DNA of 40,571 bases from an uncultured bacterium (GTDB lineage Bacteria; Desulfobacterota; Binatia; HRBIN30; CADEER01), in the NCBI GenBank assembly GCA_902826395.1, contig CADEER010000027.1, positions 1 to 40,571 on the forward strand. The letters run 5' to 3'. The notes under the pieces are model-generated. The model was not told where the DNA came from and did no database searches. It saw nothing but the letters and a program-made list of their open reading frames with translations. Below, piece by piece: positions 17,114 to 25,569 of the stretch; the stretch's first letter is position 1, and each line of letters begins with the position of its first letter. The position numbers and the translations under genes are program-made.

Positions 17114-18586
17114 ATGAAGATCGCCATTGGCTATCCGCCGCTCGAGAATCCGAACGGCCAGCCCACTCTTGGACAGAATCGGCAGTTCGAGTGGTTCGGC
17201 AACCCGTCCTACGTCTACCCGATGGTCCCGGCGATGGCGGCAACGATGCTGGCGCAGCGCGGTCACGAAGTGCACTGGATGGACGGCGTCGCCGAAGAGT
17301 GGAACTACAGCGAATTCCGCTCCCGCATCGAGCGCGAGCAGCCGGCGCTGTTGGCTATGGAAGCCAAGACACCGGTGATCAAACCGATGTGGCGTATCGT
17401 CGCCGATCTCAAGGCCGCTTCCCCCAACACCCGCATCGTTCTGATGGGCGATCACGTGACGGCGCTGCCGGACGAGACGATGCAGCGCTCGCCGGTCGAC
17501 TACGTGTTGACCGGCGGCGAGTTCGACGAGGGGTTGCTCAGCATCGCCGATCACATCGAGGGGCGCGGCGGTCTGGTACCGGGCATCTGGTATCGGGAGG
17601 ACGGCGAGGTTCGCGACACCGGTGCGTTCGTCCTCTCCAAGCGCGACTACTCGGATCGCCCCTTCTTCGACCGCGATCTGACGCGTTGGCATCTCTACGG
17701 CGAGCATCTGTACTACCGCCCCAGCACCTACACGATGGTCGGGCGCGATTGCTGGCATCCGACCTGCACGTTCTGCAGTTGGACGACCTTGTGGCCGAAG
17801 TTCGGCACCCGGCCCGCGTCGTCGCTGCTCGACGAGGTCGAAACCATCCTCGACCGCTACTCGGTGCGCGAGATCTTCGACGACACCGGGACATTCCCGA
17901 TCGGCGCATTCCTGAACGAATTCTGCGACGGCATGGTCGAGCGCGGCTACGACCGCGACGTGTATTTCTCGTGCAACATGCGCATCGACGCGCTACGCCG
18001 GCCGCAGTACGACCGCATGGCGCGTGCCGGCTTCCGCCTGGTGAAGCTCGGCATCGAATCGGCGAACCAGACGACGCTCGACCGCCTGCGCAAGGGCACA
18101 TCGGTCGAGGCGATGGTGCGCGGCTGCAAAGAGGCGAAGCAAGCGGGGCTGTCGCCGCACCTGACGACGATGGTCGGCTATCCGTGGGAAACGCGCGACG
18201 AGGCGCGGCGCACCATCGACATGGCGCGGCAACTGTTCGACGACGGCTGGGCCGACACCATCCAGGCGACAGTCGTGATCCCGTACCCCGGGACGCCGCT
18301 GTTCGCCGAAGCGCAGCGCAACGGCTGGCTGAAGTATGGCGACGACTGGGACAAGTACGACATGACGCGGCCGGCGATGCACACGCCGATCCCCGACGAC
18401 GAGCTGATGGATTTGGTGAAGGATCTCTACAGCGTCTTCCTTTCGGCGCGCTTCATCGCTCGCAAAGTGCTGTCGGTGCGCAGGTGGGAGGACGTTCGCT
18501 ACTACGCACACGGCGCCAAGATCGCGGTAGGCCACATGCTCGATTTCAAGCGCGGCGGTCGCGAGCTGGCGCGCGCGCGCGATTGA
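17114..18586 (+). CDS. B12-binding-type radical SAM enzyme with CX4CX2C motif
   Basis: 490 residues. Residues 1-190 form a Rossmann-like cobalamin-type domain (KIAIGYPPLENPNGQPTLG, EVHWMDGVAEE, RIVLMGDHVTALP). The usual B12 DxHxxG lower ligand is not obvious, so base-off B12 binding is possible. The radical SAM barrel follows, with the cluster motif CWHPTCTFC at about residue 214, spaced CX4CX2C rather than CX3CX2C, and then KLGIESANQTTLDRLRKGTSVE and an IQATVVIPYPGTPLF segment typical of the B12-radical SAM group (HpnP/BchE-like). Expected chemistry is methyl transfer to an unactivated carbon or ring formation. It is fourth in the divergent cluster, 8 bp after the GT2. Confidence 0.87.
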   Translation: MKIAIGYPPLENPNGQPTLGQNRQFEWFGNPSYVYPMVPAMAATMLAQRGHEVHWMDGVAEEWNYSEFRSRIEREQPALLAMEAKTPVIKPMWRIVADLKAASPNTRIVLMGDHVTALPDETMQRSPVDYVLTGGEFDEGLLSIADHIEGRGGLVPGIWYREDGEVRDTGAFVLSKRDYSDRPFFDRDLTRWHLYGEHLYYRPSTYTMVGRDCWHPTCTFCSWTTLWPKFGTRPASSLLDEVETILDRYSVREIFDDTGTFPIGAFLNEFCDGMVERGYDRDVYFSCNMRIDALRRPQYDRMARAGFRLVKLGIESANQTTLDRLRKGTSVEAMVRGCKEAKQAGLSPHLTTMVGYPWETRDEARRTIDMARQLFDDGWADTIQATVVIPYPGTPLFAEAQRNGWLKYGDDWDKYDMTRPAMHTPIPDDELMDLVKDLYSVFLSARFIARKVLSVRRWEDVRYYAHGAKIAVGHMLDFKRGGRELARARD

Positions 18587-18594
18587 GCGCGGCG

Positions 18595-19527
18595 ATGGCG
18601 GAGAGCCGCTGCGCGATCTGCGGCGCCAAAGCGGCAAGCGTTCCCGAGATCGACCTCGCCGGGACCGACACCGGGGAGCGGTTCTCCATCCGACGTTGTC
18701 GCAACTGCGGAGTGCTCAAGACGACACCCGTTCCGTCCGACCTGGCGCCCTACTACGCGACCGACCTCGCCGCCACCATGACCGTCGCAGGCAGCTCGCT
18801 GTTCGCGGCGCTCCGCCAGCGCCAACTCAGCCGCGAAGCGCGTCGCCTGCAGGAATACGCCGCGACGCATCGGATCGTCGACATCGGCTGCGGAACCGGC
18901 GACTTCGCGATCGCGGCGCGGCGCGCCGGCCTCCAGGTGCTCGCCGCCGACGCCGCGTCGGCCGCGCCGCGGGCGCTGCGCACCGAACCGGGTATCGCGT
19001 ACACGCGCTTCGACTTCGAGACTTACGATCTCGCCGGCCCGCGCCCCGCTGGACCGTACACCGTCGTGCTGCGCCACGTCCTCGAGCACGTGCGCGATCC
19101 CGTGCGCCTGCTCGAGCGACTGCGCGAGCAGGGCGGCCAAACCTTTTACATCGTCGTTCCCAACGCAGCGTGCACCGAGAGGCGCGCGCTCGGGCGCCAC
19201 TGGTATCTGTGGGATCCGCCGCGGCACCTCTGGCACTTCGACGACGCGACCCTCGACCTGGCGTGTCGGCGCGCCGGACTGGCGATCGCCGCGCGCGGCC
19301 GCGCCACCGCGCCGACCCTCGTTCCCAGCTTGTATCGCGCCATGCGCCTCGCCGGCTGGCCGCCGTTCGCCTACCGTCCGTTCGGCCCCAACACGCTGCT
19401 CACGGCGGTGACTGCCCCGCTCAATCTCCTGTTCGCCGGCAACGTGCTGTGGCGCATCGCCACGCGCGGCACCGCGGCCGGTGTCGATCCACGTTCCGCT
19501 GGCGAGAACACGCTTTCTCGCTGGTGA
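18595..19527 (+). CDS. SAM-dependent methyltransferase with N-terminal zinc-ribbon-like domain
   Basis: 310 residues. A Cys4 pair (CAICG at about 6 and CRNCG near 37) forms a zinc-ribbon-like N-terminus. The methyltransferase core has RIVDIGCGTGDFAIAA as motif I, AADAAS as motif II, and YTVVLRHVLEHVRDPVRLL as motif IV. The LEHVxDP block is typical of the Methyltransf_23/UbiE-like group acting on sugars or lipid tails. A C-terminal region with hydrophobic patches (NTLLTAVTAPLNLLF) follows. ATG 18595 lies 8 bp after the radical SAM stop. It is the last gene of the four-gene operon; a TCTCGTG/CACGAGA hairpin (19557-19573) sits downstream. Confidence 0.85.
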   Translation: MAESRCAICGAKAASVPEIDLAGTDTGERFSIRRCRNCGVLKTTPVPSDLAPYYATDLAATMTVAGSSLFAALRQRQLSREARRLQEYAATHRIVDIGCGTGDFAIAARRAGLQVLAADAASAAPRALRTEPGIAYTRFDFETYDLAGPRPAGPYTVVLRHVLEHVRDPVRLLERLREQGGQTFYIVVPNAACTERRALGRHWYLWDPPRHLWHFDDATLDLACRRAGLAIAARGRATAPTLVPSLYRAMRLAGWPPFAYRPFGPNTLLTAVTAPLNLLFAGNVLWRIATRGTAAGVDPRSAGENTLSRW

Positions 19528-19714
19528 GAATCCGCAAGCGCAAAGTCGTTTGGGCGTCTCGTGCCCCACGAGAACGGGAAGAGGGCACGGTCGTTGCTTC
19601 TTGAAGTCAGTGTCGAAGGAAAGTGAGATGTACGGAGCTGTCTCGTGCCACCCGGTGGCGCGCCAACAGCCGTGACGCGCGCACCGCGACCGATCGGCGA
19701 CGAAGGAGAAGACG

Positions 19715-20143
19715 ATGCCCTCAAAGGCCAGTGCAACCAAGAAACGTCCCGGGGCGGCGAAGAAGCGCCGTGCCGCCGCGAGCGCGCCCCGGCGGGCGCA
19801 AAAGGCGATGTCGCGTGAGGTCCGGGCCGTCTACACCGAGGTCGAACAGGGCGTCAAACACCTCGAGCAGTCGATCGACGAGATCCAGCGTGGCCTGCGC
19901 AGAGCCGAGCGCAAGCTCGAATCCGACGCGCGCAAGCAGATCCGCGAATTGCGCAAGGACGCGCGCATCCACGTGAAGGCATTGAAGTCGAAGCAGCGCG
20001 AGGCCGCGGGAACCCTCAAGCGGGTCTCCACCGCCGCCGGCGAGTCGTGGGACGATCTCAAACGCACGGTGGATTCCGTCCTCGGCGATGCGCGGACAAC
20101 CGCCGCGGCAGCCGTCAGGCGCTTCCGCGACGCACTGAGCTGA
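19715..20143 (+). CDS. Basic N-terminal tail coiled-coil protein, function unknown
   Basis: 142 residues. Residues 1-32 are Lys/Arg/Ala/Pro-rich (SKASATKKRP, AAKKRRAAAS) like a histone-H1 or DNA-binding tail. Residues 33-140 form long amphipathic helices with heptad-like hydrophobics (VEQGVKHLEQSIDEIQRGL, then ESDARKQIRELRKDAR). No membrane segment, signal peptide or enzyme motif is present. AAGGAG precedes ATG 19715 at 7 bases. It could bind nucleic acid through the tail or act as an apolipophorin/phasin-like coiled-coil protein. I do not recognise a named family. Confidence 0.7.
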   Translation: MPSKASATKKRPGAAKKRRAAASAPRRAQKAMSREVRAVYTEVEQGVKHLEQSIDEIQRGLRRAERKLESDARKQIRELRKDARIHVKALKSKQREAAGTLKRVSTAAGESWDDLKRTVDSVLGDARTTAAAAVRRFRDALS

Positions 20144-20252
20144 ACCTGCGGATAGCAACCGGCGCGGCACCGGACCGCGCCGGGCCCTCGAAGACGCCGC
20201 TAAGAGGGGTTGGTCGATTCCGCCTCGAAGTCGTGGTCTGTTGTTCCGCGCG

Positions 20253-21119
20253 ATGCAGTCATCTCAGCGACCTGCCCTCGAACCCCTCCGACTCGAGCTT
20301 TCGAGCGCCGACGGTCTCGCTCTCACCGCTGATGCTTGGGGCTCGCGGGACGACCGGCCGGTGCTGCTGCAGCACGGCGGTGGGCAGACGCGGCATTCGT
20401 GGGGCCGTACCGCCGCCGCGCTCGCGGCCGCGGGCTGGTATGCCGTGTCGCTCGATCTGCGCGGTCACGGTGACAGCGGGTGGGACCCGGAGCAGGACTA
20501 CAGCCTCGACGCCTACGCGCGCGACACCGCGGCCGTGGTCGAGCAACTCGGCGCGCCGCCCGTTGTCGTCGGCGCGTCGCTCGGCGGGCTGGCGGCGATG
20601 CGCGCCCAGGGCGATGCGACGGCCGATCTGTTCGCGGCGCTGGTGCTGGTCGACGTAACGCCGACGCTCAACCGCGAGGGCGCCGAGAACATCATCCGCT
20701 TCATGGCCGCCAACATGGAGGAAGGCTTCGCCGACCTCGACGCGGCGGCCGACTCGATCGCCGAGTTCCTGCCGCACCGCAAGCGGCCGTCCAACCTCGA
20801 AGGCCTGAGCAAGAACCTGCGCCGCGGCGAGGATGGACGCTACCGCTGGCACTGGGACCCCGGCTTCGTTCGCTCGCGGCGCCGGGTCACGGGAGCGGAG
20901 CGCGAGCCTCTGGTCGACGCGTGCCGCCGCCTGCGCATGCCGACCCTGTTGGTGCGCGGGCGCATGAGCGACATCGTCACGCCCGAGACGGCGCGCGAGT
21001 TCCTCGATCTGGTGCCGCACGCGCGTTTTGTCGACGTCACGGGCGCCGGCCACATGGTAGCGGGCGACAGCAACGACGCGTTTACCGACGCCGTGGTTGC
21101 GTTCCTGCGCGAGCTCTGA
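20253..21119 (+). CDS. Alpha/beta hydrolase
   Basis: 288 residues of the alpha/beta-hydrolase fold. The oxyanion motif is LLQHGGG (residues ~33-39), followed by SLDLRGHGDSG. The nucleophile elbow is VVGASLGG (Ser near 105). The acid is presumably Asp in GRMSDIVTPE, and His is in GAGHMVAGD. Sequence style is that of the epoxide hydrolase/peroxidase-like esterases acting on small hydrophobic esters or acyl compounds. ATG 20253 is preferred over a TTG 12 bp upstream, as no ribosome-binding site distinguishes them. It is followed after 105 bp by the EF-P gene. Substrate unknown. Confidence 0.9.
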   Translation: MQSSQRPALEPLRLELSSADGLALTADAWGSRDDRPVLLQHGGGQTRHSWGRTAAALAAAGWYAVSLDLRGHGDSGWDPEQDYSLDAYARDTAAVVEQLGAPPVVVGASLGGLAAMRAQGDATADLFAALVLVDVTPTLNREGAENIIRFMAANMEEGFADLDAAADSIAEFLPHRKRPSNLEGLSKNLRRGEDGRYRWHWDPGFVRSRRRVTGAEREPLVDACRRLRMPTLLVRGRMSDIVTPETAREFLDLVPHARFVDVTGAGHMVAGDSNDAFTDAVVAFLREL

Positions 21120-21224
21120 GACCAGCTCCCACCGACTTGCGGGCCGGTTGACGACCCGGTAGCCACTGGGCGCTGGACCAGCGACACCAACGGCGCCCCA
21201 GGCCGGCGCCCGACGAGGAAAAAC

Positions 21225-21791
21225 ATGGAAAAGGTACAAGCCACCAACTTGCGCGCCGGAATGGTCGTCGACTACCAGGGCGCCCCGCACCGCGTCATGT
21301 CGTTCACGCACCGCACACCCGGCAAAGGCAACGCCGTCGTGCAGGCGAAGCTGCGCAACGTACGCACCGGCATCCAAACCGAGACGCGTCTCGGGTCGAC
21401 CGAGACCATGGAGCGGCTGAGCGTCGAAGGCCGAGAGATGGAGTACCTCTACGACGACGGCACCGGCCTGGTGTTCATGGACACCTCCAACTACGAGCAG
21501 GTCATCCTGCCGCGCGAGCTGATCGAGGACGAGCTGCCCTGGCTCGAGCCCAACATCAAGATCGTCGTGCAGTACATTGCCGACGAGGCGATGGGCATCG
21601 AGCTGCCGAAGACCGTCGACATCGAAGTCACCATGACCGAGCCTCCGATGAAGGGCGCCACCGCGTCCGCCTCGCCCAAACCGGCGACACTCGCCAACGG
21701 CGTCGTCATCAAGGTGCCGCAGTTCATCGAGTCCGGCGAGTTCGTGCGCGTCGACCCGACCGAGGCGCGATACGTCGAACGCGTGAAGTAG
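21225..21791 (+). CDS. efp: Elongation factor P
   Basis: 188 residues, the standard length, with three OB/KOW-type beta domains: KOW-like 1-65, OB 66-130 and C-terminal OB 131-188 ending EARYVERVK. It binds the ribosome between P and E sites and relieves stalling at polyproline runs. The tip loop reads HRTPGKGNAVV, with Lys34 at the position modified by beta-lysyl transfer in E. coli. No EpmA/EpmB genes are seen in the window. GAGGAAAAAC precedes ATG 21225. The C-terminal domain signature (GVVIKVPQFIESGEFVRVD) is intact. Confidence 0.98.
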   Translation: MEKVQATNLRAGMVVDYQGAPHRVMSFTHRTPGKGNAVVQAKLRNVRTGIQTETRLGSTETMERLSVEGREMEYLYDDGTGLVFMDTSNYEQVILPRELIEDELPWLEPNIKIVVQYIADEAMGIELPKTVDIEVTMTEPPMKGATASASPKPATLANGVVIKVPQFIESGEFVRVDPTEARYVERVK

Positions 21792-21966
21792 CGCGGCGCG
21801 GCTCGCAACGCTGGGCGAACGATCGCGGCGCCGTCGGTTGCGATCGCGGCTCGGCTCGGCGGGAGATTCGACTTCAGATCTCAGTCCGCATCGCCCGCTC
21901 GGGTAATTTACTAGAGCCAAAGCCTCCGGTAGCCTCCGACAGCGTCATTCGGAGGAAGGCAAGGGC

Positions 21967-24342
21967 ATGATGCGCTTGCGCGACGGCGACACCCTGCAGC
22001 GTGGCTTGTTCGTACTCCTGGTCGGCGTCTACGTATTCGGCGCCGTACTGAGCCTCTACGAGAAATCGGCGCGCATCGGCCGTCCCGACATCGGCTGGCT
22101 GGTCGACGACGGCAACATCTCTCCAACTCGCGCCGAAGTCTCGGAAGCGGGATTGCGCGGCGGCGGCCGGCCGCTCGAGATCAACGGCGAGCCCTATCCT
22201 CTGCTGCCCATTCGCCCGGGCTGGCAACCACCCGGCCTGCACACGGGCCCCGGCGAGACGAATGTCCTGAAGTTTCTGCGGCCGAACGGTGAGACCGCCG
22301 AAATGGAGATCCCTGTGCGCCACTGGACGTGGCACGACGCGATCTTCAGCGAGGGCGCGACCTTCGTCCTCGGGCTGCTGTTCTTCGCGGTGGGCGTGAT
22401 CACGTTCGTCTTGCGGCCGTACACGCAGCGCAGTTGGGCGCTGCTGACGGTGTGCTCGCTGACCGGCGGCATCCTCAGCACGCAGATGATCTCCTCCGTT
22501 TCCAGCAACCCTGTCGGGCTGATCTATTTTCTTTCCCTGGTGGGATTCGCGAACGCGGTCCCCCTGCACAGCGCGCTCGTCTTTCCGGTGAGCCATCCAT
22601 TGCTGCTGCGCTTCCCCGGACTCCCGTGGCTGCTCTACGGCTACGGTGCGCTGATGGGTTGTGTCTATTTGGTCGCCTGGCAGCGCGGATTTCACGGTCC
22701 GTTTGCATTCACCCGGGTACTCGGCGCCGTCCTGCTGTTGATCTCGATCGTCCTGTTCATCGCGCGCTGCGTGCAGACATCCTTCGATCGCGACCGGCTG
22801 GTACGCCAGCGAGCCCATATCCTGCTGTTCGGCTCGCTGCTCGGGCTGGCACCGGTGGCGATCGTCCAGGTCCTGCAGCAGGGCTTCCGCGTGTTTCCGG
22901 TCGACAGCCGATTCACTTACTGGACGCTCGGCATCTTCCTGCTCTCCCTCGGCCGCGTCACGCTACGCGAGGACATGATGAACGCGCAGATCGCGGTGCG
23001 GCGCGCCGTCCTCTACGCGACCGCAGTCGGCGTGCTGACCGCGGCGGCGTGGGCACTCACCCTGCTCAGCCCCTACGCGGTGGCCGGCCTGCTGCTGCCG
23101 CTGTTGTATTGGTGGCCGCGCTTCGTCGAGCGACTGAATCGCATCCTCTACCCAAAGCGTGTGCGCTTCCCCGAGATCCTGCGCAGCATCGGCGACGATC
23201 TGGCCGATTCCACGTCGGTCGACGCCGTCCTCGACAAGCTCGCCGATGCGCCGGATCGGCTCTGCGACACCATCCGCAGCGTCGCCTTCATCCTGCCGGG
23301 CGACCACCATCCCGACGAGCACATCCGCATCAGCGATCGCTCCAGCCTACCGCCCGGCACGAAGCTACAGCGCGAACCGCTCGTGGAGATCATGGTCGCG
23401 ACCCGCAAGATCATCTCGCGCGGCCAGATCGCCATCGAGCCGCATTTCTCGGAGATCCAGGAAGAGTGCTACGCCGGCTTCGACAGACTCGGTGCCGACG
23501 TCCTGATTCCGATCGTGCGGCAGGACCGCGCCATCGGCGGCCTGGCGATCGGTCCGCGCGCCACCGGTGACCTGTACGAACGCCCCGAGCTCGACGCATT
23601 GACTTCGGCCGCTCAGCAAGCGGTGCAGTCGATCATCCGCGTCGAGGCCACCGATCGCCTGCGCTCGCGCGAGCTCGAGTTCGCCGACCTCAAGCGCTTC
23701 TTCTCGCCGCAGATCATCGACCAGGTGATGGCGCGCGGCGGCGCCTCGGAGCTGAGGAGCACGCGCAAGATCGTCACCGTCTTCTTTGCCGACTTGCGCG
23801 GCTTCACGTCGTTCTCCGACTCGGTCGAGCCCGAGGAGGTCATGTCGACGCTCGCCGAGTACCACGCCGCGATGGGCGTCCGCATCGCCGAGTACGCCGG
23901 GACGCTCGAGCGCTTTGCCGGCGACGGCTTCATGGTCTTCTTCAACGATCCGCTCCTCCAGGAAGACCACATCACGCGCGCCGCCCGGATGGCGCTCGGC
24001 ATGCTCGGAGACGTCGAGCGCCTGCGCTCCGTTTGGCTGCGCAAAGGCTACGACATGCACATCGGCATGGGCATCCACACCGGTTATGCGACCTGCGGCT
24101 TCGTCGGCTACGAAGGCCGCCGCGACTACGGCGTCATCGGCAACGTCACCAATCTAGCCGCCCGCTTGAGCGACGCGGCCGGCGCCGGCGAGATTCTCGT
24201 CTCCCAGAAAGTGCGCAGCGAGCTCGGCGCCGACTACACCACCCAGCCGATCGGCAATCTCGATCTCAAGGGATTCGCCCACCCGCAGGCGGCCTTCCGC
24301 CTGCTGCACAACGGTAACGGCAAGGCCGCACCGTCGCTCTGA
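21967..24342 (+). CDS. Membrane-anchored class III adenylate/guanylate cyclase with GAF-like sensor region
   Basis: 791 residues. The N-terminus is a single hydrophobic segment and a periplasmic region (40-130), then about eight hydrophobic segments to ~390, a GAF-like domain (~410-570, DRLGADVLIPIV then RAIGGLAIGPR), a coiled linker, and a C-terminal catalytic domain (590-790). The cyclase has both metal aspartates (FFADLRGFTSFSD near 608, FAGDGFMVFF near 652) and the transition-state Asn/Arg in GNVTNLAARL (near 725), so it should be active. Purine specificity cannot be settled here. It should make cAMP or cGMP in response to a membrane or GAF signal. GGAGGAAGG lies before ATG 21967. Confidence 0.92.
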   Translation: MMRLRDGDTLQRGLFVLLVGVYVFGAVLSLYEKSARIGRPDIGWLVDDGNISPTRAEVSEAGLRGGGRPLEINGEPYPLLPIRPGWQPPGLHTGPGETNVLKFLRPNGETAEMEIPVRHWTWHDAIFSEGATFVLGLLFFAVGVITFVLRPYTQRSWALLTVCSLTGGILSTQMISSVSSNPVGLIYFLSLVGFANAVPLHSALVFPVSHPLLLRFPGLPWLLYGYGALMGCVYLVAWQRGFHGPFAFTRVLGAVLLLISIVLFIARCVQTSFDRDRLVRQRAHILLFGSLLGLAPVAIVQVLQQGFRVFPVDSRFTYWTLGIFLLSLGRVTLREDMMNAQIAVRRAVLYATAVGVLTAAAWALTLLSPYAVAGLLLPLLYWWPRFVERLNRILYPKRVRFPEILRSIGDDLADSTSVDAVLDKLADAPDRLCDTIRSVAFILPGDHHPDEHIRISDRSSLPPGTKLQREPLVEIMVATRKIISRGQIAIEPHFSEIQEECYAGFDRLGADVLIPIVRQDRAIGGLAIGPRATGDLYERPELDALTSAAQQAVQSIIRVEATDRLRSRELEFADLKRFFSPQIIDQVMARGGASELRSTRKIVTVFFADLRGFTSFSDSVEPEEVMSTLAEYHAAMGVRIAEYAGTLERFAGDGFMVFFNDPLLQEDHITRAARMALGMLGDVERLRSVWLRKGYDMHIGMGIHTGYATCGFVGYEGRRDYGVIGNVTNLAARLSDAAGAGEILVSQKVRSELGADYTTQPIGNLDLKGFAHPQAAFRLLHNGNGKAAPSL

Positions 24343-24354
24343 GGCGCCGGCGCA

Positions 24355-25569
24355 TCAGACGAAGAAGGGGCCGGTGACCTCGTAGGTGATGCCGCCGCTC
24401 GGCGGGTCGCCGGCGCCGCGCTGCGAGCTGAAGTACAGGAACGTCCCGGAAGGATCGAAGGCGACGCCGGTGATCTCCGACTCGTCGTGGCCGACGAGCT
24501 GGGCGATGGGCACGATCTCTCCGGAAGGCACCAGCGCGATTATCTGCATGTCGCCGCCGTCTTCGGCGACGACCACATCGCCCTGCCCGGACACGGTCAG
24601 GTCGCCGGGGCCGGTCAGGATGGGCGTCTGCGCGGTATCGTCGTCGTAGACGATCTCGATCGTCTCCGCCTCGACATCGTATGCCCATACGCGGTTGTCG
24701 GCATGGGTCGCGAAATACACGACGCCGGTGCCGTACCAGATGCCGGCGCCGCCCAGGAAGACGGTGCTATCGGATACCTGGGCGCGGGTCGGCGTGCCGG
24801 CCGAGTACGTGGGATCCGGCACCGACAGCCACTCGACGGGCCCCTCGCCGTCATCGCGCACGACGCGCGCCACCTCGAGCCTGCCATCGTCCAGATCGGG
24901 CGGCTCGCCCGCCACGTCGTCGTTCGGCACATACCGGTACAGACGCCCGTCCACCGCCGACTCGGTCATATAGATGTGATCGCGCAGCGGATCGACGGCG
25001 GCCCCTCCGTGTTCGAAGACACCGAGTGCCGGCCTCGCCAGTGCGATCGCGACGCCTGTCGGGTCGCACTCCCAGACCATGCCGCGCGGGATTCTCTCGC
25101 ACGAGAGCCATGTGCCCCAGGGCGTTGGTCCACCGCCGTGGTTGCGCGTCGTGCCACTGAGAATCGAGTAGGCCGACGTCGGGCGCCCGTCGATGGCGAA
25201 GCGCAGCGCGCTCGCACCCGCCGCACCTGCCGTCAGCTCGCTGTTGGAGACATAGATCCAGCCACCGTCGGTGACTGCGAAAGCCGCGCCGGCCGCCGGT
25301 GCCTCATGCCAGAGGTAGCCTGCCGTCCCAGTCGGGGCAGCGCCGCTCATCGCCACCACGCGGCTCGAGAACCCGGCCGGCAGCCGCACGCCGTTGGCAT
25401 CAGCGGGGCCGAGCGGTCCGACATTGGCGAGGTTGCTGACGCGGCGATCGGGTCCCTTGCCGCCGCAGCCGGGCCCGAAACCAGCGCAGTAGAACCCGAA
25501 GGCGGCGATGCCGCCGCGCAACACGGTGCGGCGCGAGATCGAGGAGCCGCCGGATCTCGTTAGCCGCAT
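24355..25569 (-). CDS. PhoX-like (DUF839) exported protein with Tat-type signal
   Basis: 404 residues. The N-terminus carries a twin-arginine motif (ISRRTVLRGG, Arg13-Arg14) and a hydrophobic stretch, indicating Tat export. The mature part resembles PhoX-family beta-propellers: YVSNSELT at 107-113, the iron-coordinating-type cysteine in TWLSCERIPRG (C157), VFEHGG, YMTESAVDGRLYRYVP and later GPGDLTVSGQGDVVVAEDGG. PhoX uses Fe and Ca for alkaline phosphatase activity. This copy is much shorter than typical PhoX (about 600-700), so activity is uncertain and it may be a related propeller hydrolase. It overlaps the desaturase-like gene by 10 bp and is third in the TetR operon. Confidence 0.85.
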   Translation of the reverse strand: MRLTRSGGSSISRRTVLRGGIAAFGFYCAGFGPGCGGKGPDRRVSNLANVGPLGPADANGVRLPAGFSSRVVAMSGAAPTGTAGYLWHEAPAAGAAFAVTDGGWIYVSNSELTAGAAGASALRFAIDGRPTSAYSILSGTTRNHGGGPTPWGTWLSCERIPRGMVWECDPTGVAIALARPALGVFEHGGAAVDPLRDHIYMTESAVDGRLYRYVPNDDVAGEPPDLDDGRLEVARVVRDDGEGPVEWLSVPDPTYSAGTPTRAQVSDSTVFLGGAGIWYGTGVVYFATHADNRVWAYDVEAETIEIVYDDDTAQTPILTGPGDLTVSGQGDVVVAEDGGDMQIIALVPSGEIVPIAQLVGHDESEITGVAFDPSGTFLYFSSQRGAGDPPSGGITYEVTGPFFV

